From: Novipirellula artificiosorum | Lineage (GTDB): Bacteria; Planctomycetota; Planctomycetia; Pirellulales; Pirellulaceae | Length of the DNA: 64,000 bases | Direction of reading: 5' to 3' | Assembly: GCF_007860135.1 (NCBI RefSeq) | Contig: NZ_SJPV01000008.1 | Coordinates: forward strand, 82,274-146,273 | The notes under the pieces: model-generated | Databases searched by the model: none | What the model saw: only the letters and a program-made list of their open reading frames with translations | What the model was told of the DNA's origin: nothing | Program-made: the position numbers and the translations under genes | In this document: positions 55,299 through 64,000 of the stretch, one piece after another | Layout of the letters: every line of letters begins with the position of its first letter | How positions within the stretch are numbered: the stretch's first letter is position 1

Positions 55299-56711
55299 AT
55301 GCAAACGCAAGCACCCAAGTCAAAGATTGTCTCGAGCGACCACGGCAGTCTGTCTTACCTCATTCGCATTGTCCTTGTCGCGACGCTCGGCGGGCTGTTA
55401 TTTGGCTATGACACGGCCGTTATCGCGGGCGCGATCGGCTTTCTACAAACCCACTTTGAACTGAACGCAGCGATGAAGGGCTGGGCCGCGTCGAGTGCGC
55501 TCGCCGGTTGCGTACTTGGGGTGCTTTGTGCCGGTCCGCTCAGTGATCGCTTCGGAAGGCGAAAGACGTTGATCTTCGCCGCGGTCATGTTCTTTGTCTC
55601 TGCGATTGGGACTGCCGTTCCTCGTACGCTCACGGAATTCGTCGTTTTTCGATTTCTCGGCGGAATGGGCGTCGGAGCGGCATCGATGACAAGCCCCATG
55701 TACATCGCCGAAATCTCGCCGGCGCGATTACGCGGACGGATGGTCAGTATCAATCAATTCGCGATCGTCTCGGGGATGCTTGTCGTCTATTTTGTCAATT
55801 ACTTTATCGTCGCCTATGGGGAAGGCATCGGGGGAAATTGGAATGACAGCCAAGCTTGGCGGTGGATGTTCGGTTCCGAAGCGATCCCCGCAGTGGCTCT
55901 TTTTGTCTTGCTTTTTTTCGTCCCTGAGTCGCCGAGATGGCTGATGGAAAAGGGACGCGAGGAACAGGCGAGGTCCATTTTGACCCAAGTCGACGGGAGC
56001 GATAACGCGGAGAAGGAGCTTGGCGAAATTCGCAGAACCGTTGCATTGGAACCGACCCGTTTGTCTGAATTGCTGACGTCCCGACTGCGAACCGTGTTGA
56101 TGATCGGAATCGCCCTTGCCGTTCTGCAGCAAGTCACAGGAATCAACGTGTTTCTGTATTATGCACCTGAGATTTTCAAGAGTGTCGCGGGGGCGAAAGC
56201 AGACATTGCGATGTTGCAAACTGTCGTTGTCGGTGCCGTGAATCTTGGGTTCACCGTCGTTGCGATTTGGTTGGTGGATAAGGTGGGGCGAAAACCGCTG
56301 ATGATCGTCGGCACAACCGGGATGGGGATTTCGCTGCTTGCACTCGGGTGCGCCGCCTGGTTGGATCAATTGTCTGCTTGGGCTTTGATCTTTATTCTTG
56401 CTTACATCGCTAGTTTCGCGCTGTCGGTCGGGCCAGTCACCTGGGTCATCCTGTCGGAGATTTTTCCAACCAAGTTTCGAGGCCGAGCACTGTCCATCGC
56501 GACCGTTTGGCTGTGGGTCGCCAATTTTGGCGTGAGCCAGACGTTTCCAATGATGGATGAGAATCCATGGTTAGTGGAGACGTTCAACCACGGATTCCCA
56601 TTCCTGCTTTATGCCGCGTTCTGCGTCTTGTTGCTGGGAATCGTCCTGTTTGCGATTCCCGAAACGAAGGGACAAACGCTCGAGCAGATTGAAAAACGCT
56701 GGCTCGGTTGA
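55299..56711 (+). CDS. MFS sugar porter (XylE/GLUT-like)
   Basis: 470 aa, 12 membrane spans. Signature motifs of the sugar porter family: LLFGYDTAVIAGAIGF in TM1, DRFGRRK between TM2 and TM3, PESPRWL after TM6, QQVTGINVFLYYAPEIF in TM7, and PETKG at the C-terminus. It should take up a hexose or pentose by proton symport. It directly follows the UROD-family gene, so the two may act on the same sugar. Confidence 0.92.
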   Translation: MQTQAPKSKIVSSDHGSLSYLIRIVLVATLGGLLFGYDTAVIAGAIGFLQTHFELNAAMKGWAASSALAGCVLGVLCAGPLSDRFGRRKTLIFAAVMFFVSAIGTAVPRTLTEFVVFRFLGGMGVGAASMTSPMYIAEISPARLRGRMVSINQFAIVSGMLVVYFVNYFIVAYGEGIGGNWNDSQAWRWMFGSEAIPAVALFVLLFFVPESPRWLMEKGREEQARSILTQVDGSDNAEKELGEIRRTVALEPTRLSELLTSRLRTVLMIGIALAVLQQVTGINVFLYYAPEIFKSVAGAKADIAMLQTVVVGAVNLGFTVVAIWLVDKVGRKPLMIVGTTGMGISLLALGCAAWLDQLSAWALIFILAYIASFALSVGPVTWVILSEIFPTKFRGRALSIATVWLWVANFGVSQTFPMMDENPWLVETFNHGFPFLLYAAFCVLLLGIVLFAIPETKGQTLEQIEKRWLG

Positions 56712-56820
56712 ACGTCGTTACAAGCGATTAAGGGAAAAGCCGACGGCTCGAATATCCGGCACTGCGAGAACCAAGATTCTGAGCTGACAATCATGCTTTC
56801 CTGAGATTTCGGTTGGCTTC

Positions 56821-57459
56821 TCAGTGAGTTCCCAGCAGCGAATGGAAGGGGAACACCAGGCTTGCGTCATATAGAAACTTGCCCCCGAAACCCAGCAACA
56901 CGACTCCACAGACGGCAGAGACCACAAATTGGGCACGCTCCCCAAAGATCTCGGAGCCTTTGAATCCCGCCATGGACAAGACTTCCAACCATCCCAGGTC
57001 GCATAACCAGTGGACGATCGTGAACAGCGCCAAGACGACGATGCCGAGCGTCAATGCCTCGGTTGCCAGGGTCAGCCCCACCGTCGCCCACCAGACCAGG
57101 AAGTAAGGATTGGCTGCGGTTAGAACGATACCAATGACCAGAGGATGTCGTTGAACGGGAGCTTCGACGAGGTTGTTCTTCTGTCGGAGGCTCAGGAGAA
57201 GTTGCAGCCCCATCAGCAGTAGTACCGCTCCACCCGTCAGACCAATGACCGCCCTTGCCGTGGGTGAATCAAGAAAGTTGGAAGCGCCAAAGACGAGCAG
57301 CAGAATGAGCGGAACCTCGACGACGGCGTGTCCAAGGGCAATCATCGCCCCAGCGTGTCGATGCCGAGCACCTGCGGCCAATGTCGCCGCGGTGATAGGC
57401 CCTGGAGCCATCACGCCCGAGAGAGAGATCGCGATTGCGGAAACAAAGAAGGTCAACAT
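56821..57459 (-). CDS. LysE-family amino acid exporter
   Basis: 212 aa from the ATG at 57459 (the open frame continues to 57522 without family similarity). Six hydrophobic segments; the N-terminal ISLSGVMAPGPITAATLAAGARH is the LysE/RhtB signature, and VLTAANPYFLVWWATVG is the conserved mid motif. Substrate unknown. It is a single gene convergent with the sugar porter. Confidence 0.9.
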   Translation of the reverse strand: MLTFFVSAIAISLSGVMAPGPITAATLAAGARHRHAGAMIALGHAVVEVPLILLLVFGASNFLDSPTARAVIGLTGGAVLLLMGLQLLLSLRQKNNLVEAPVQRHPLVIGIVLTAANPYFLVWWATVGLTLATEALTLGIVVLALFTIVHWLCDLGWLEVLSMAGFKGSEIFGERAQFVVSAVCGVVLLGFGGKFLYDASLVFPFHSLLGTH

Positions 57460-57562
57460 GGTCCCGTCACATCGTCCCTTCCAATCGCTGGCTGCGAGTG
57501 GGGTCTCGGCCAATACAAACAAGGCCCTGAGATTTCCAAGATCACTTTAGCAAGAATGCTAA

Positions 57563-59328
57563 TTGTCTCGGGGGTTTCCGGGGTACGCAAGGGGCATCCG
57601 TCGACTCTCGACAAACCGGCTTTCCGCGCGAGGGCGGTATGTGCAATTCGGACTGGTCTCTCCGCTGGGTGGCCATTTCTTGTTTACCGATGAAATCGAA
57701 GTGTTTCGCGGTCCTGCTCACTTGCTCGACCAACCGGCATCGACTCTCGCGGTGACGATGCAGCAGCTCTACCGTACCCTGCGAATTCGCCATGCTACGC
57801 ATCGGCGATTGACCACCGATGCAGACGCCGTAGAAACCGCGATTCGCCGGGCGGCATCACTTGCTCGCCCGCAACAAAAGGAGCTGCTTGATCGCGTGCT
57901 TGTGATTCAATCGCAAATCCAGGAACTCGATGCCGCAAAAAAGCTTCCTCGTAACGCCGTACTTCCTTTGAACCCAACGCACGCGGATCTGTATTCCGTC
58001 CAGGCCGATTTATGGCGGCGACAGAATCACTCACCCTTATCGGTAAGTGTTCCTCCAACATGGGATCCAGTGGATCCACTCACTCCGCCGCCCGACGAGC
58101 CAGTGAGCAAGATCGAAGTGCATTCGATGCGGGGTGAGTTCCGTGCGGCGGCATTCAATTTGTTCAATAGCACAGCCGAGACGATGGATGTGCAATTGCA
58201 GATCGCGGGTATGCCGGGTGGTACGGCGCCGAGCTACTTAACACTGCATGAAGTCCAGTGGACCGACACTTCCGAAAGCCAACCCGTAGCAGCTGCGTTG
58301 CCACTGGCAAAACGGTCCGCCGATGGATGGACGGTATCGGTGTTGCCGGGATTGGTGCGTCAGGTCTGGCTTACGTTTCATGTCACCGACTTGCCAGCGG
58401 GAACCTACCAAGGTCGCGTTGAGGTTCGTGGTTCCGAAAACCCCTCCCAAACGATTCCGTTGGAACTTCGTGTCTGGCCCGTTGAGTTCCCCACACAAAC
58501 AACTCTGTTGGTGGGTGGTTGGGACTACAGCGACGATGATGCTCACTTCGGAATGACAACCAAGAACCGGCAAGCATTTCTACGGCACTTGCAAGCACGG
58601 TTCGTCAACGCCCCCTGGGCAACCGCGACGGTCCTGCGATCGTTCACGATCGATCCAAACGATCGTAAAAAGATCACGCTCGACACCGCGCAAATGGATA
58701 AGTGGATCGATCGATGGCCTCCTGCAAAAGCCTACATGGTGTTCTTGTCGGTTGCGGATTACACCGGTGCCATTCGTGCCTCGATGGGGAATACCGAAAT
58801 GGGATCGGCCGACTTCAATCAAAGCGTTGCAACCTGGATTTCTGCATGGGTACGACATCTTCGCGGCAAGGGAATCTCGCCTGACCAGTTGGCGATCTTG
58901 ATCCTTACAGCTACTATCGTTTGCAGGCATGGAGTGCTTGGCAAGAAGGAGCAACGGGGTCTTTTTTCTGGGCGTTCGGTGACAACAGCAATGCATCAAG
59001 TTGGAATGAGTACTTGGCTACCAGCGGTCCGTACACGCCGCTCTTTATCGACGACACGAACGTTACAGCGGGGAAGCAAATGGAAGCGATCCGCGAGAGC
59101 GCCGAAGACTACGAGTACTTGGCCATGCTCCGCAAACGCATTGACCAAGCGACTCATGATGGTCGTCAAGACGAAGTCGTGGTCAACGCGAAGAGGGTTC
59201 TCGCCAAGGCGACACGTGACGTGCTCCATGCAGAGAACGCTGACCGACTTCGTTGGCATGAATCCAAAGATCGCGGCATCGCCGATCGCGTTCGCGTGGA
59301 ACTACTCGAGGCGATCAGCTCCCTCTGA
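57563..59328 (+). pseudogene. DUF4091-type glycosidase-like gene with lost N-terminus and internal deletion
   Basis: The first frame (57563 to about 58905) starts inside a carbohydrate-binding module (FLFTDEIEVFRG) without a signal peptide and continues through beta domains to RHLRGKGISPDQLAIL. There the reading shifts: in the neighbouring frame DPYSYYRLQAWSAWQEGATG continues to EAIRESAEDYEYLAMLRKRI and the stop at 59328. The expected central barrel between these points is missing. The tail of the first frame beyond about 58905 is out-of-frame noise. Both the shift and the missing barrel argue against function. Confidence 0.7.
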
Positions 59329-59520
59329 ATAGCCGGATTTGCTACGCACGACTAACCCAATCCCTAGGACTCACAAGAATTGGGAGAAGAAGCCCTTAAA
59401 ACCGGTTCAATCGGAAGTGACAAGTTTCACTTGTTGACCGTGGCACTATGATGATGCGGAGATCCGCATGCTCCCGTTCAACGGATCCATCAATCGCCCT
59501 TCGCTACCGGAGTGAATTCC

Positions 59521-59964
59521 ATGCACCGTTTCTTAAGGTTTTCGGCCATCGCCCTGTTTATGATCTGCGTGACGATTCATTCGGGCCAAGATGCGAAGGC
59601 CCAATATCCGTCCGTACAAGCTGTTGCGCCTGCGGTGGTTGGTTATGTCCCAGAACGTCGCGGATTGTTTGGGTGGAGGACCACGTATCGACCCGTGATT
59701 GCTCCGGTCTCGGTCGCAGCCCCGGTGGTGACAGCACGCCCCGTCGTCGTTGCACGCCCCGCGATCGCCTCGCCACCTGTCACCGTCCGATATGCACCCA
59801 TGCCAGCTCCGGTAACAAGCTACTACGCACCACCAAGCGTTGCTGCGCCGGTGAGGTCGTACTACGCACCACCGACGGTTGTTGCCCCGGTGAGGTCGTA
59901 CTACGCACCACCAGCGCCCGTCTTGGTTCCGTTAACGCCATCGATCCCGGTGCTGGGGTATTAG
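59521..59964 (+). CDS. Small secreted Pro/Val/Tyr repeat protein
   Basis: 147 aa from the ATG at 59521 with CGGAG upstream. A signal peptide (about 1-28, ending DAKAQ) is followed by VVGYVPERRGLFGWRTTYRPV, a motif I associate with planctomycete cell-surface proteins, and then low-complexity APV/ARPV sequence and tandem SYYAPP repeats. No catalytic motif. Probably surface or matrix material; function unknown. Confidence 0.7.
   Translation: MHRFLRFSAIALFMICVTIHSGQDAKAQYPSVQAVAPAVVGYVPERRGLFGWRTTYRPVIAPVSVAAPVVTARPVVVARPAIASPPVTVRYAPMPAPVTSYYAPPSVAAPVRSYYAPPTVVAPVRSYYAPPAPVLVPLTPSIPVLGY
59821..59937 (+). repeat. 39-bp tandem repeats in the small secreted protein gene
   Basis: Units begin at 59821, 59860 and 59899 with TACTACGCACCACC. 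The first two are closely matched over 39 bp and the third diverges after its first half. Each encodes a 13-residue YYAPP...APVRS module. Confidence 0.75.
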
Positions 59965-60053
59965 TGTTGTATTTCGAAGCCCCAGTGTGAATGCGCTGCG
60001 TTTGATGCCACCGAGCGACTTCACCCAAGTTCCTAAACAAGAAGAACGGCCTG

Positions 60054-60929
60054 ATGACATTGTGTTGGTTCCGGATCTCCTGCGTGTTTGCACCAACGTT
60101 GATGGCGTTGGCACTCAGTCTTTCCGCGATGGCGGTGGAACCTGAGACAACATCAGACCCCGACACGTCGGCTCATCCACTTGCTTCAACCATCCGCTTT
60201 GCGAAATCGCACAGTCAGTACATACGCGAAGCTGTCCAGGACTATTCCTGCTCAATTGCAAAACGCGAGCGGATCGATGGTGAGTTACAGCCCTACCATT
60301 ACATTCGAGCCAAGGTTCGCTGTGGCCAACGACAGCAGGATCGTCTGGTGGAACCCATGGCCGTCTTCTTGCAGTATCGGGCGCCGAAGCATCTGAAAGA
60401 TCGCCGCGTCCTCTACATCGAGGGCAAGAACGATGGGATGATGCTGGTGCGAAAGGGCGGGAACGTCATGAAGTATTTGCAGCTGACGGTCGATCCAGAC
60501 AGCAGGTCGGCGAGGCGGGATAGCAACTACCCCATTACAGACTTTGGTTTAGACAGGGTGATCGATCGTCTTGTAGGGCAAGCCGAAAAAGACATCGAGA
60601 ACGACCCCACGGCTTCAAACACGCAGGTGTCCTACTTTCGCAATGCAAAGGTCAAGGACCGAGTTTGCACTCACATTCGAGTGACTCATCCCGCGTCGGG
60701 TGATGGGTTTGGTTTTCACACAGCCAACCTCTACATCGACGACGAATTGCATGTGCCCATTCGGCTCGTCGTCCATGGCTGGCCGACGCGTGCCGATGAA
60801 CCGCCACCACTGAACGAAGAGTACAACTACATGAACCTACGGCTAAATGTCGGGTTGACGGACGCTGATTTTAGCGAGTCACATCTCGAGACCCTGCCAA
60901 GCCAGCCTTCAGAGTGGGCGGCCCCATAA
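60054..60929 (+). CDS. DUF1571-family secreted protein
   Basis: 291 aa with a signal peptide ending near LSAMAVEPE. The DUF1571-type body includes QDYSCSIAKRERIDG, FLQYRAPKHLKDRRVLYIEGKNDGMMLVRKG and DDELHVPIRLVVHGWP. The fold recalls LolA-like lipoprotein carriers in style. Function is unknown; the family is nearly confined to planctomycetes and relatives. It follows the repeat protein by 89 bp. Confidence 0.8.
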   Translation: MTLCWFRISCVFAPTLMALALSLSAMAVEPETTSDPDTSAHPLASTIRFAKSHSQYIREAVQDYSCSIAKRERIDGELQPYHYIRAKVRCGQRQQDRLVEPMAVFLQYRAPKHLKDRRVLYIEGKNDGMMLVRKGGNVMKYLQLTVDPDSRSARRDSNYPITDFGLDRVIDRLVGQAEKDIENDPTASNTQVSYFRNAKVKDRVCTHIRVTHPASGDGFGFHTANLYIDDELHVPIRLVVHGWPTRADEPPPLNEEYNYMNLRLNVGLTDADFSESHLETLPSQPSEWAAP

Positions 60930-61069
60930 CAGACGCGTCTGAGCAATCGGGGTGATGGATCCATCCAGCTCCGGTCGATCAACCGACTGTTTGGATTGAG
61001 GCTCTGTTGCATTGAGGGCGTTGCTTCTCGCGATACTCGGCTTCGCATCTCGCGAGAGGTCATCAAGGG

Positions 61070-61201
61070 CTAGTATTCCGCCGCAGCTCAATTTCCGGGA
61101 AGGGCCGTTTCCTACCGGCCACACTCTCAATTGATTTGGCCGGTGGGAACCGGCCCGACTCCGAACGCCTACTCGCAATCCAAGCCGAGTCGGAATACTA
61201 G
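61070..61201. repeat. Nested inverted repeat, 132 bp (MITE/REP-like)
   Basis: Outer arms CTAGTATTCCG (61070-61080) and CGGAATACTAG (61191-61201) are perfect. Inner arms 61102-61121 and 61137-61156 match at 18 of 20 positions with a 15-nt loop. It occupies the intergenic space between the DUF1571 and MscS genes, which converge, so it could also terminate both transcripts. Confidence 0.75.
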
Positions 61202-61210
61202 TGGCACCTG

Positions 61211-63442
61211 TCATTCTCGCCTTGGTGTTGTTTCCAGTACAACTTCCAAGGGGCCCTGCTGATCATCTTGCTTCCAATAGGAGTGACGAAAAGGAAGTGA
61301 GAATTGGATGCCGTTTTTTTCAAATGCCTCGAAGATAGCCAGATTGACCTTCTCGTTGAACGCCTTGAATGCCCAGAGATCCGGAGGCCCGTACCAGTAG
61401 ATCATTTCGATGGTGAATGCACTGGGAGTGATGTCCCCAAAGAAGACACGCGGTGGATGTTCTGGATCCATTCCCTCGTGGTTTTCTAGCAGGGCACGGA
61501 TGCGATCAACCGCCATTTCGACCTGCACACGGGACGTATCGATCGGGATGTGCAGTTCGCTCGAGCGGCGAATAAGCTCTCGTCTGGCGATATTCTCGAT
61601 CTCCGCGTCGGCCATCTGGTCATTTGGAATCGAAATCAGGTGACCGGCTAGCGTTCGGATCTTGGTGCTGCGAAGTCCAATTTCTTCGACAAATCCGTCG
61701 TGTCCTTTGACCACAATGCGCTCGCCAACTCCGTAGGGTTTGTCGAGTAAAACAGCGACCGTTCCGAACAGACCTTTCACCAGACCTTGTGCTGACAAGG
61801 CAATGGCCAATCCGCCGATGCCCGCACTGGCGATCAGGGTGGTGAGCGGAAATCCGAGATAACGGCCGCCTTCCAGGAATACAATGACGGCGGCAACAAT
61901 GCCGAGCACGCGAAAGATGATCCGGATCAAGTTTGCATCCAGACTTCCAGGTGCCACCTGCGGCAGCGCAACCATTGTTTCCGCTGCCCGGCTACTCACA
62001 CCCACGATCAGTCCCAGGATACCGAACAGGAAGGCGAGATCGGAGCAAAAGTTGACCGTATAGATAGCGCCGCCACGGACACTTAAGTACTCCCACACGA
62101 AATACTTAAAGCCAATGGGGATCAGCGCTGCGACAACAAAGAATCCAAAGCTCAACCAATATTGCGGCAGGCTGTGGCCACGCGCACGCTGGCCCCGACA
62201 TCGTCCCCAGCGAAAGAAAAGCAGCATCAACGTCAAGCAAATCGGGATCATCAACAGCACACTGATCCATTGCCAAATCGACATTCCAAATTCACGTCGT
62301 TGAAACGACTTCGGCATCCATTCCACCAAGGCAGCGACGACCGGATTGCCAGGACTTGATAGCCAAAAATCGTAAAATCCATCGGAGACCGCCGGCTCGT
62401 CCGATCGGTAGGCGTGCATGCGTACTTTTTCATAGAGTTCAGGCGCACGGGATACCGTTTCCGCAGAGAACAGGAATTCACCGCGACGAGGACCCTCTTG
62501 CATTTTTGAAATCGCAATTTGTGTACGGGGAACCTGCCAACGAAACAGCGTCTCCGCTCCTTCGATCGATTCAACGGATTCGATTCCGGGAATCTGCTCC
62601 GCGGGAGGAAGCGGAATACGATCGAGAACTTCTTTGAGACAAACGGCTGCCTCCGCGTCATAGTAATCACGCGAGTAGTCAGGCAGTTGGCTGCGATCCA
62701 AGCATGAAATAATCCGCTGACCAAGCCGTTGAATCTCTGGATCGGCTCGTTTGATATACCGTTGTTTTTGGATCAGCAGGTAAAGTTCGTTACAGGAATC
62801 GAGAAATAAGGTGAGCGTACCGCGCGGGCTCGACGTGTCGGTCGACTGCGTTGGTTGCTTCTTGGTCGCAGCCGTGTATGCATCATAAAGACCGGGTGAT
62901 ACGCTGCGTCCAGTGTCTCGGTACGGCAGGCGTTTTGCCACCCTATAGAACTCAGCTGCCCGGCGCACCGTTTCCGGAGTAAACAAAAATGTATTTGGTC
63001 GAGATCTCTGCTCCGGACTGGCGATTGCAAGGCGAGTGCCGGGTATCTGCCATCGAAACGGCGTCCCGGCTTGATCCAATTCCGGTCCCGCCGTCGGGAT
63101 ATCCACGTCGTCCGGCAAGTCAATGCGGTCAAGTACTTCCTTGAGGAATAAAGCAGACTGAATGCCCGCGGTACCACGAAGTTCGGTTGGTAGCGCGCCT
63201 AAATCGAGGCAGTCGAGAATCCGTTCCGTCGTCGGCAAGACCTCTGTCTCGCGTTCTTCCACAACCGCCCCGTCAATGACCAGTTGTTGGAGTTCATTGC
63301 AGGAGTCGATCAGGCTATTCAAAGTTGCGGATGGAGTTGAAGTGTCCGATGGTTCCAGCGGGTGCGGGAGCATTGCTTCCTGAGCACGACCGATGTCAGA
63401 CAAGAAAGCGATACACAGAACCGTGACCCCAAAGCGAATCAT
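61211..63442 (-). CDS. MscS-type mechanosensitive channel with duplicated periplasmic module
   Basis: 743 aa; GGAGG lies 8 nt before the ATG and a signal peptide ends near GRAQE. Two related modules of about 150 residues (about 38-190 and 205-360) share LIDSCNELQQLV / FLDSCNELYLLI, ALFLKEVLDRIDLP / AVCLKEVLDRIPLP and FRWQIPGTRLAIA / FRWQVPRTQIAIS. Then four membrane spans, with the pore-type IASAGIGGLAIALSAQGLVKG, and the MscS beta domain (PYGVGERIVVKGHDGFVEEIGLRSTKIRT, ISIPNDQMAD). It should release solutes under membrane tension. The role of the modules is unknown. Confidence 0.9.
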   Translation of the reverse strand: MIRFGVTVLCIAFLSDIGRAQEAMLPHPLEPSDTSTPSATLNSLIDSCNELQQLVIDGAVVEERETEVLPTTERILDCLDLGALPTELRGTAGIQSALFLKEVLDRIDLPDDVDIPTAGPELDQAGTPFRWQIPGTRLAIASPEQRSRPNTFLFTPETVRRAAEFYRVAKRLPYRDTGRSVSPGLYDAYTAATKKQPTQSTDTSSPRGTLTLFLDSCNELYLLIQKQRYIKRADPEIQRLGQRIISCLDRSQLPDYSRDYYDAEAAVCLKEVLDRIPLPPAEQIPGIESVESIEGAETLFRWQVPRTQIAISKMQEGPRRGEFLFSAETVSRAPELYEKVRMHAYRSDEPAVSDGFYDFWLSSPGNPVVAALVEWMPKSFQRREFGMSIWQWISVLLMIPICLTLMLLFFRWGRCRGQRARGHSLPQYWLSFGFFVVAALIPIGFKYFVWEYLSVRGGAIYTVNFCSDLAFLFGILGLIVGVSSRAAETMVALPQVAPGSLDANLIRIIFRVLGIVAAVIVFLEGGRYLGFPLTTLIASAGIGGLAIALSAQGLVKGLFGTVAVLLDKPYGVGERIVVKGHDGFVEEIGLRSTKIRTLAGHLISIPNDQMADAEIENIARRELIRRSSELHIPIDTSRVQVEMAVDRIRALLENHEGMDPEHPPRVFFGDITPSAFTIEMIYWYGPPDLWAFKAFNEKVNLAIFEAFEKNGIQFSLPFRHSYWKQDDQQGPLEVVLETTPRRE

Positions 63443-63679
63443 CGTATCGACCTCCGTATTGAGCAGGCCGCCTCGGAAGCGGCAGACGAAGTACTCACCT
63501 TATCATCTTACACTACTTCAGCACGCGGTTTGTCTCCGTCTTCAAGATCCGGCAAAACTACGGAAAGGACACTCCTTTTCTAAATCTCACGTTCCCAACG
63601 TCGATTGAAAGGGTCTTGCAGATAGTTGGCGACCTTTTCAATGAGTAGGATTCCGTATGAGGGCGTCAACGCGGTGGCT

Positions 63680-64000
63680 TTACAAAATGGGGCCTAGAGT
63701 GGCGAGCGTGTTATTGAAAAGCCGTCGCGCGAGCGACCACGATTCCACCGTTTCGCGAGTGACGGGCCGAGCCTGAGAGAGGTACTCCTGCTGGCGCGCT
63801 CGCACCTTGTTCGTCATCTCCGGATCGTAAAACAGGATGTTATTTTCGTAGTTGAGATCGAAACTGCGACGATCCATATTCGCTGAGCCGATCAGCGTCA
63901 TCTCGCCATCCAAAGTCAAGGATTTGGTGTGCAAAAGTCCGCCGACGTATTCGTAAACTTCCACACCCGCTTCCAGCAATTCCGGGTAGTAACTGCGACT
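63680..64000 (-). CDS. Cardiolipin synthase/phospholipase D family protein, C-terminal part (runs off the window)
   Basis: At least 106 residues, open through base 64000. The second PLD motif is visible: LHTKSLTLDGEMTLIGSANMDRRS (HxKx4D then GSxNxDxRS). The end ARRLFNNTLATLGPIL is typical for cardiolipin synthases. It makes membrane phospholipid by joining phosphatidyl groups. The start lies beyond the window. Confidence 0.88.
   Translation of the reverse strand, partial: SRSYYPELLEAGVEVYEYVGGLLHTKSLTLDGEMTLIGSANMDRRSFDLNYENNILFYDPEMTNKVRARQQEYLSQARPVTRETVESWSLARRLFNNTLATLGPIL

Noticed and set aside
1..64000. CRISPR arrays, tRNA or rRNA genes, insertion sequences, prophage or integron features
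   Set aside because: No regularly spaced repeats, cloverleaf-like segments, transposase or integrase motifs were found on reading both strands; short RNA genes could still have been missed by eye.

Overview
The window looks like a chromosome segment of a marine planctomycete close to Rhodopirellula/Pirellulaceae. This is an inference from gene content: secreted sulfatases, an alpha-L-fucosidase, a beta-mannosidase-like GH2, DUF4091-type glycosidases, a DUF1571 protein, a secreted protein with the YVPERRGLFG motif and a PD40/CxxCH multidomain protein. No rRNA, tRNA, CRISPR array, transposase or phage gene was seen.

Layout. (1) 1-4.8 kb: a perfect 25-bp inverted repeat, a secreted beta-propeller/CxxCH protein, a secreted jelly-roll protein, then remnants of an esterase and a short-chain dehydrogenase. 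(2) 5.2-10.3 kb (+): a tight operon for a bidirectional NAD(H)-linked [NiFe] hydrogenase: hoxF (with a fused NuoE-like N-terminal domain), hoxU, hoxY, hoxH and the protease gene hoxW. (3) 10.3-16.5 kb (-): the complete maturation set hypF-hypC-hypD-hypE-hypA-hypB, which converges on hoxW with only 10 bp between the stop codons. (4) 16.7-20.3 kb: a GH29 alpha-L-fucosidase, a sulfatase broken at its active site, and an intact sulfatase. (5) 20.4-23.0 kb: a hybrid histidine kinase resembling the C-terminal part of CheB/CheR-fused kinases. (6) 23.4-28.7 kb (+): TVP38-type membrane protein, mercuric-reductase-like flavoprotein, aldehyde dehydrogenase, and an ArsS-like radical SAM protein. (7) 28.8-31.3 kb (-): GH2 enzyme. 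(8) 31.8-47.0 kb: a chemosensory island. On + are a family 5 solute-binding protein translationally coupled to a chemoreceptor, and a second chemoreceptor. On - is the operon cheW-cheR-cheW-mcp-cheA(REC hybrid)-cheB, whose order and domain make-up recall the Wsp system but without a diguanylate cyclase. (9) 47.3-49.7 kb (+): a two-gene ABC exporter. (10) 49.8-53.6 kb (-): a mosaic of three truncated genes (DUF4091-type glycosidase, mid-sulfatase fragment, frameshifted glycosidase-like gene). (11) 54.0-64.0 kb: UROD-family protein, sugar MFS transporter, LysE exporter, a broken DUF4091 glycosidase, a repeat-bearing secreted protein, a DUF1571 protein, a nested inverted repeat, an MscS-type channel with a duplicated periplasmic module, and the end of a cardiolipin synthase/PLD gene.

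Two themes stand out. One is complete machinery: a self-contained hydrogenase with all its maturases, and a self-contained chemosensory array. The other is decay: at least six secreted-enzyme or metabolic genes survive only as pieces, several joined out of frame as if large internal segments had been lost. The decay could be real genome erosion or an assembly artefact, and read mapping would separate the two. All calls come from reading the sequence and translations; no database search was run.
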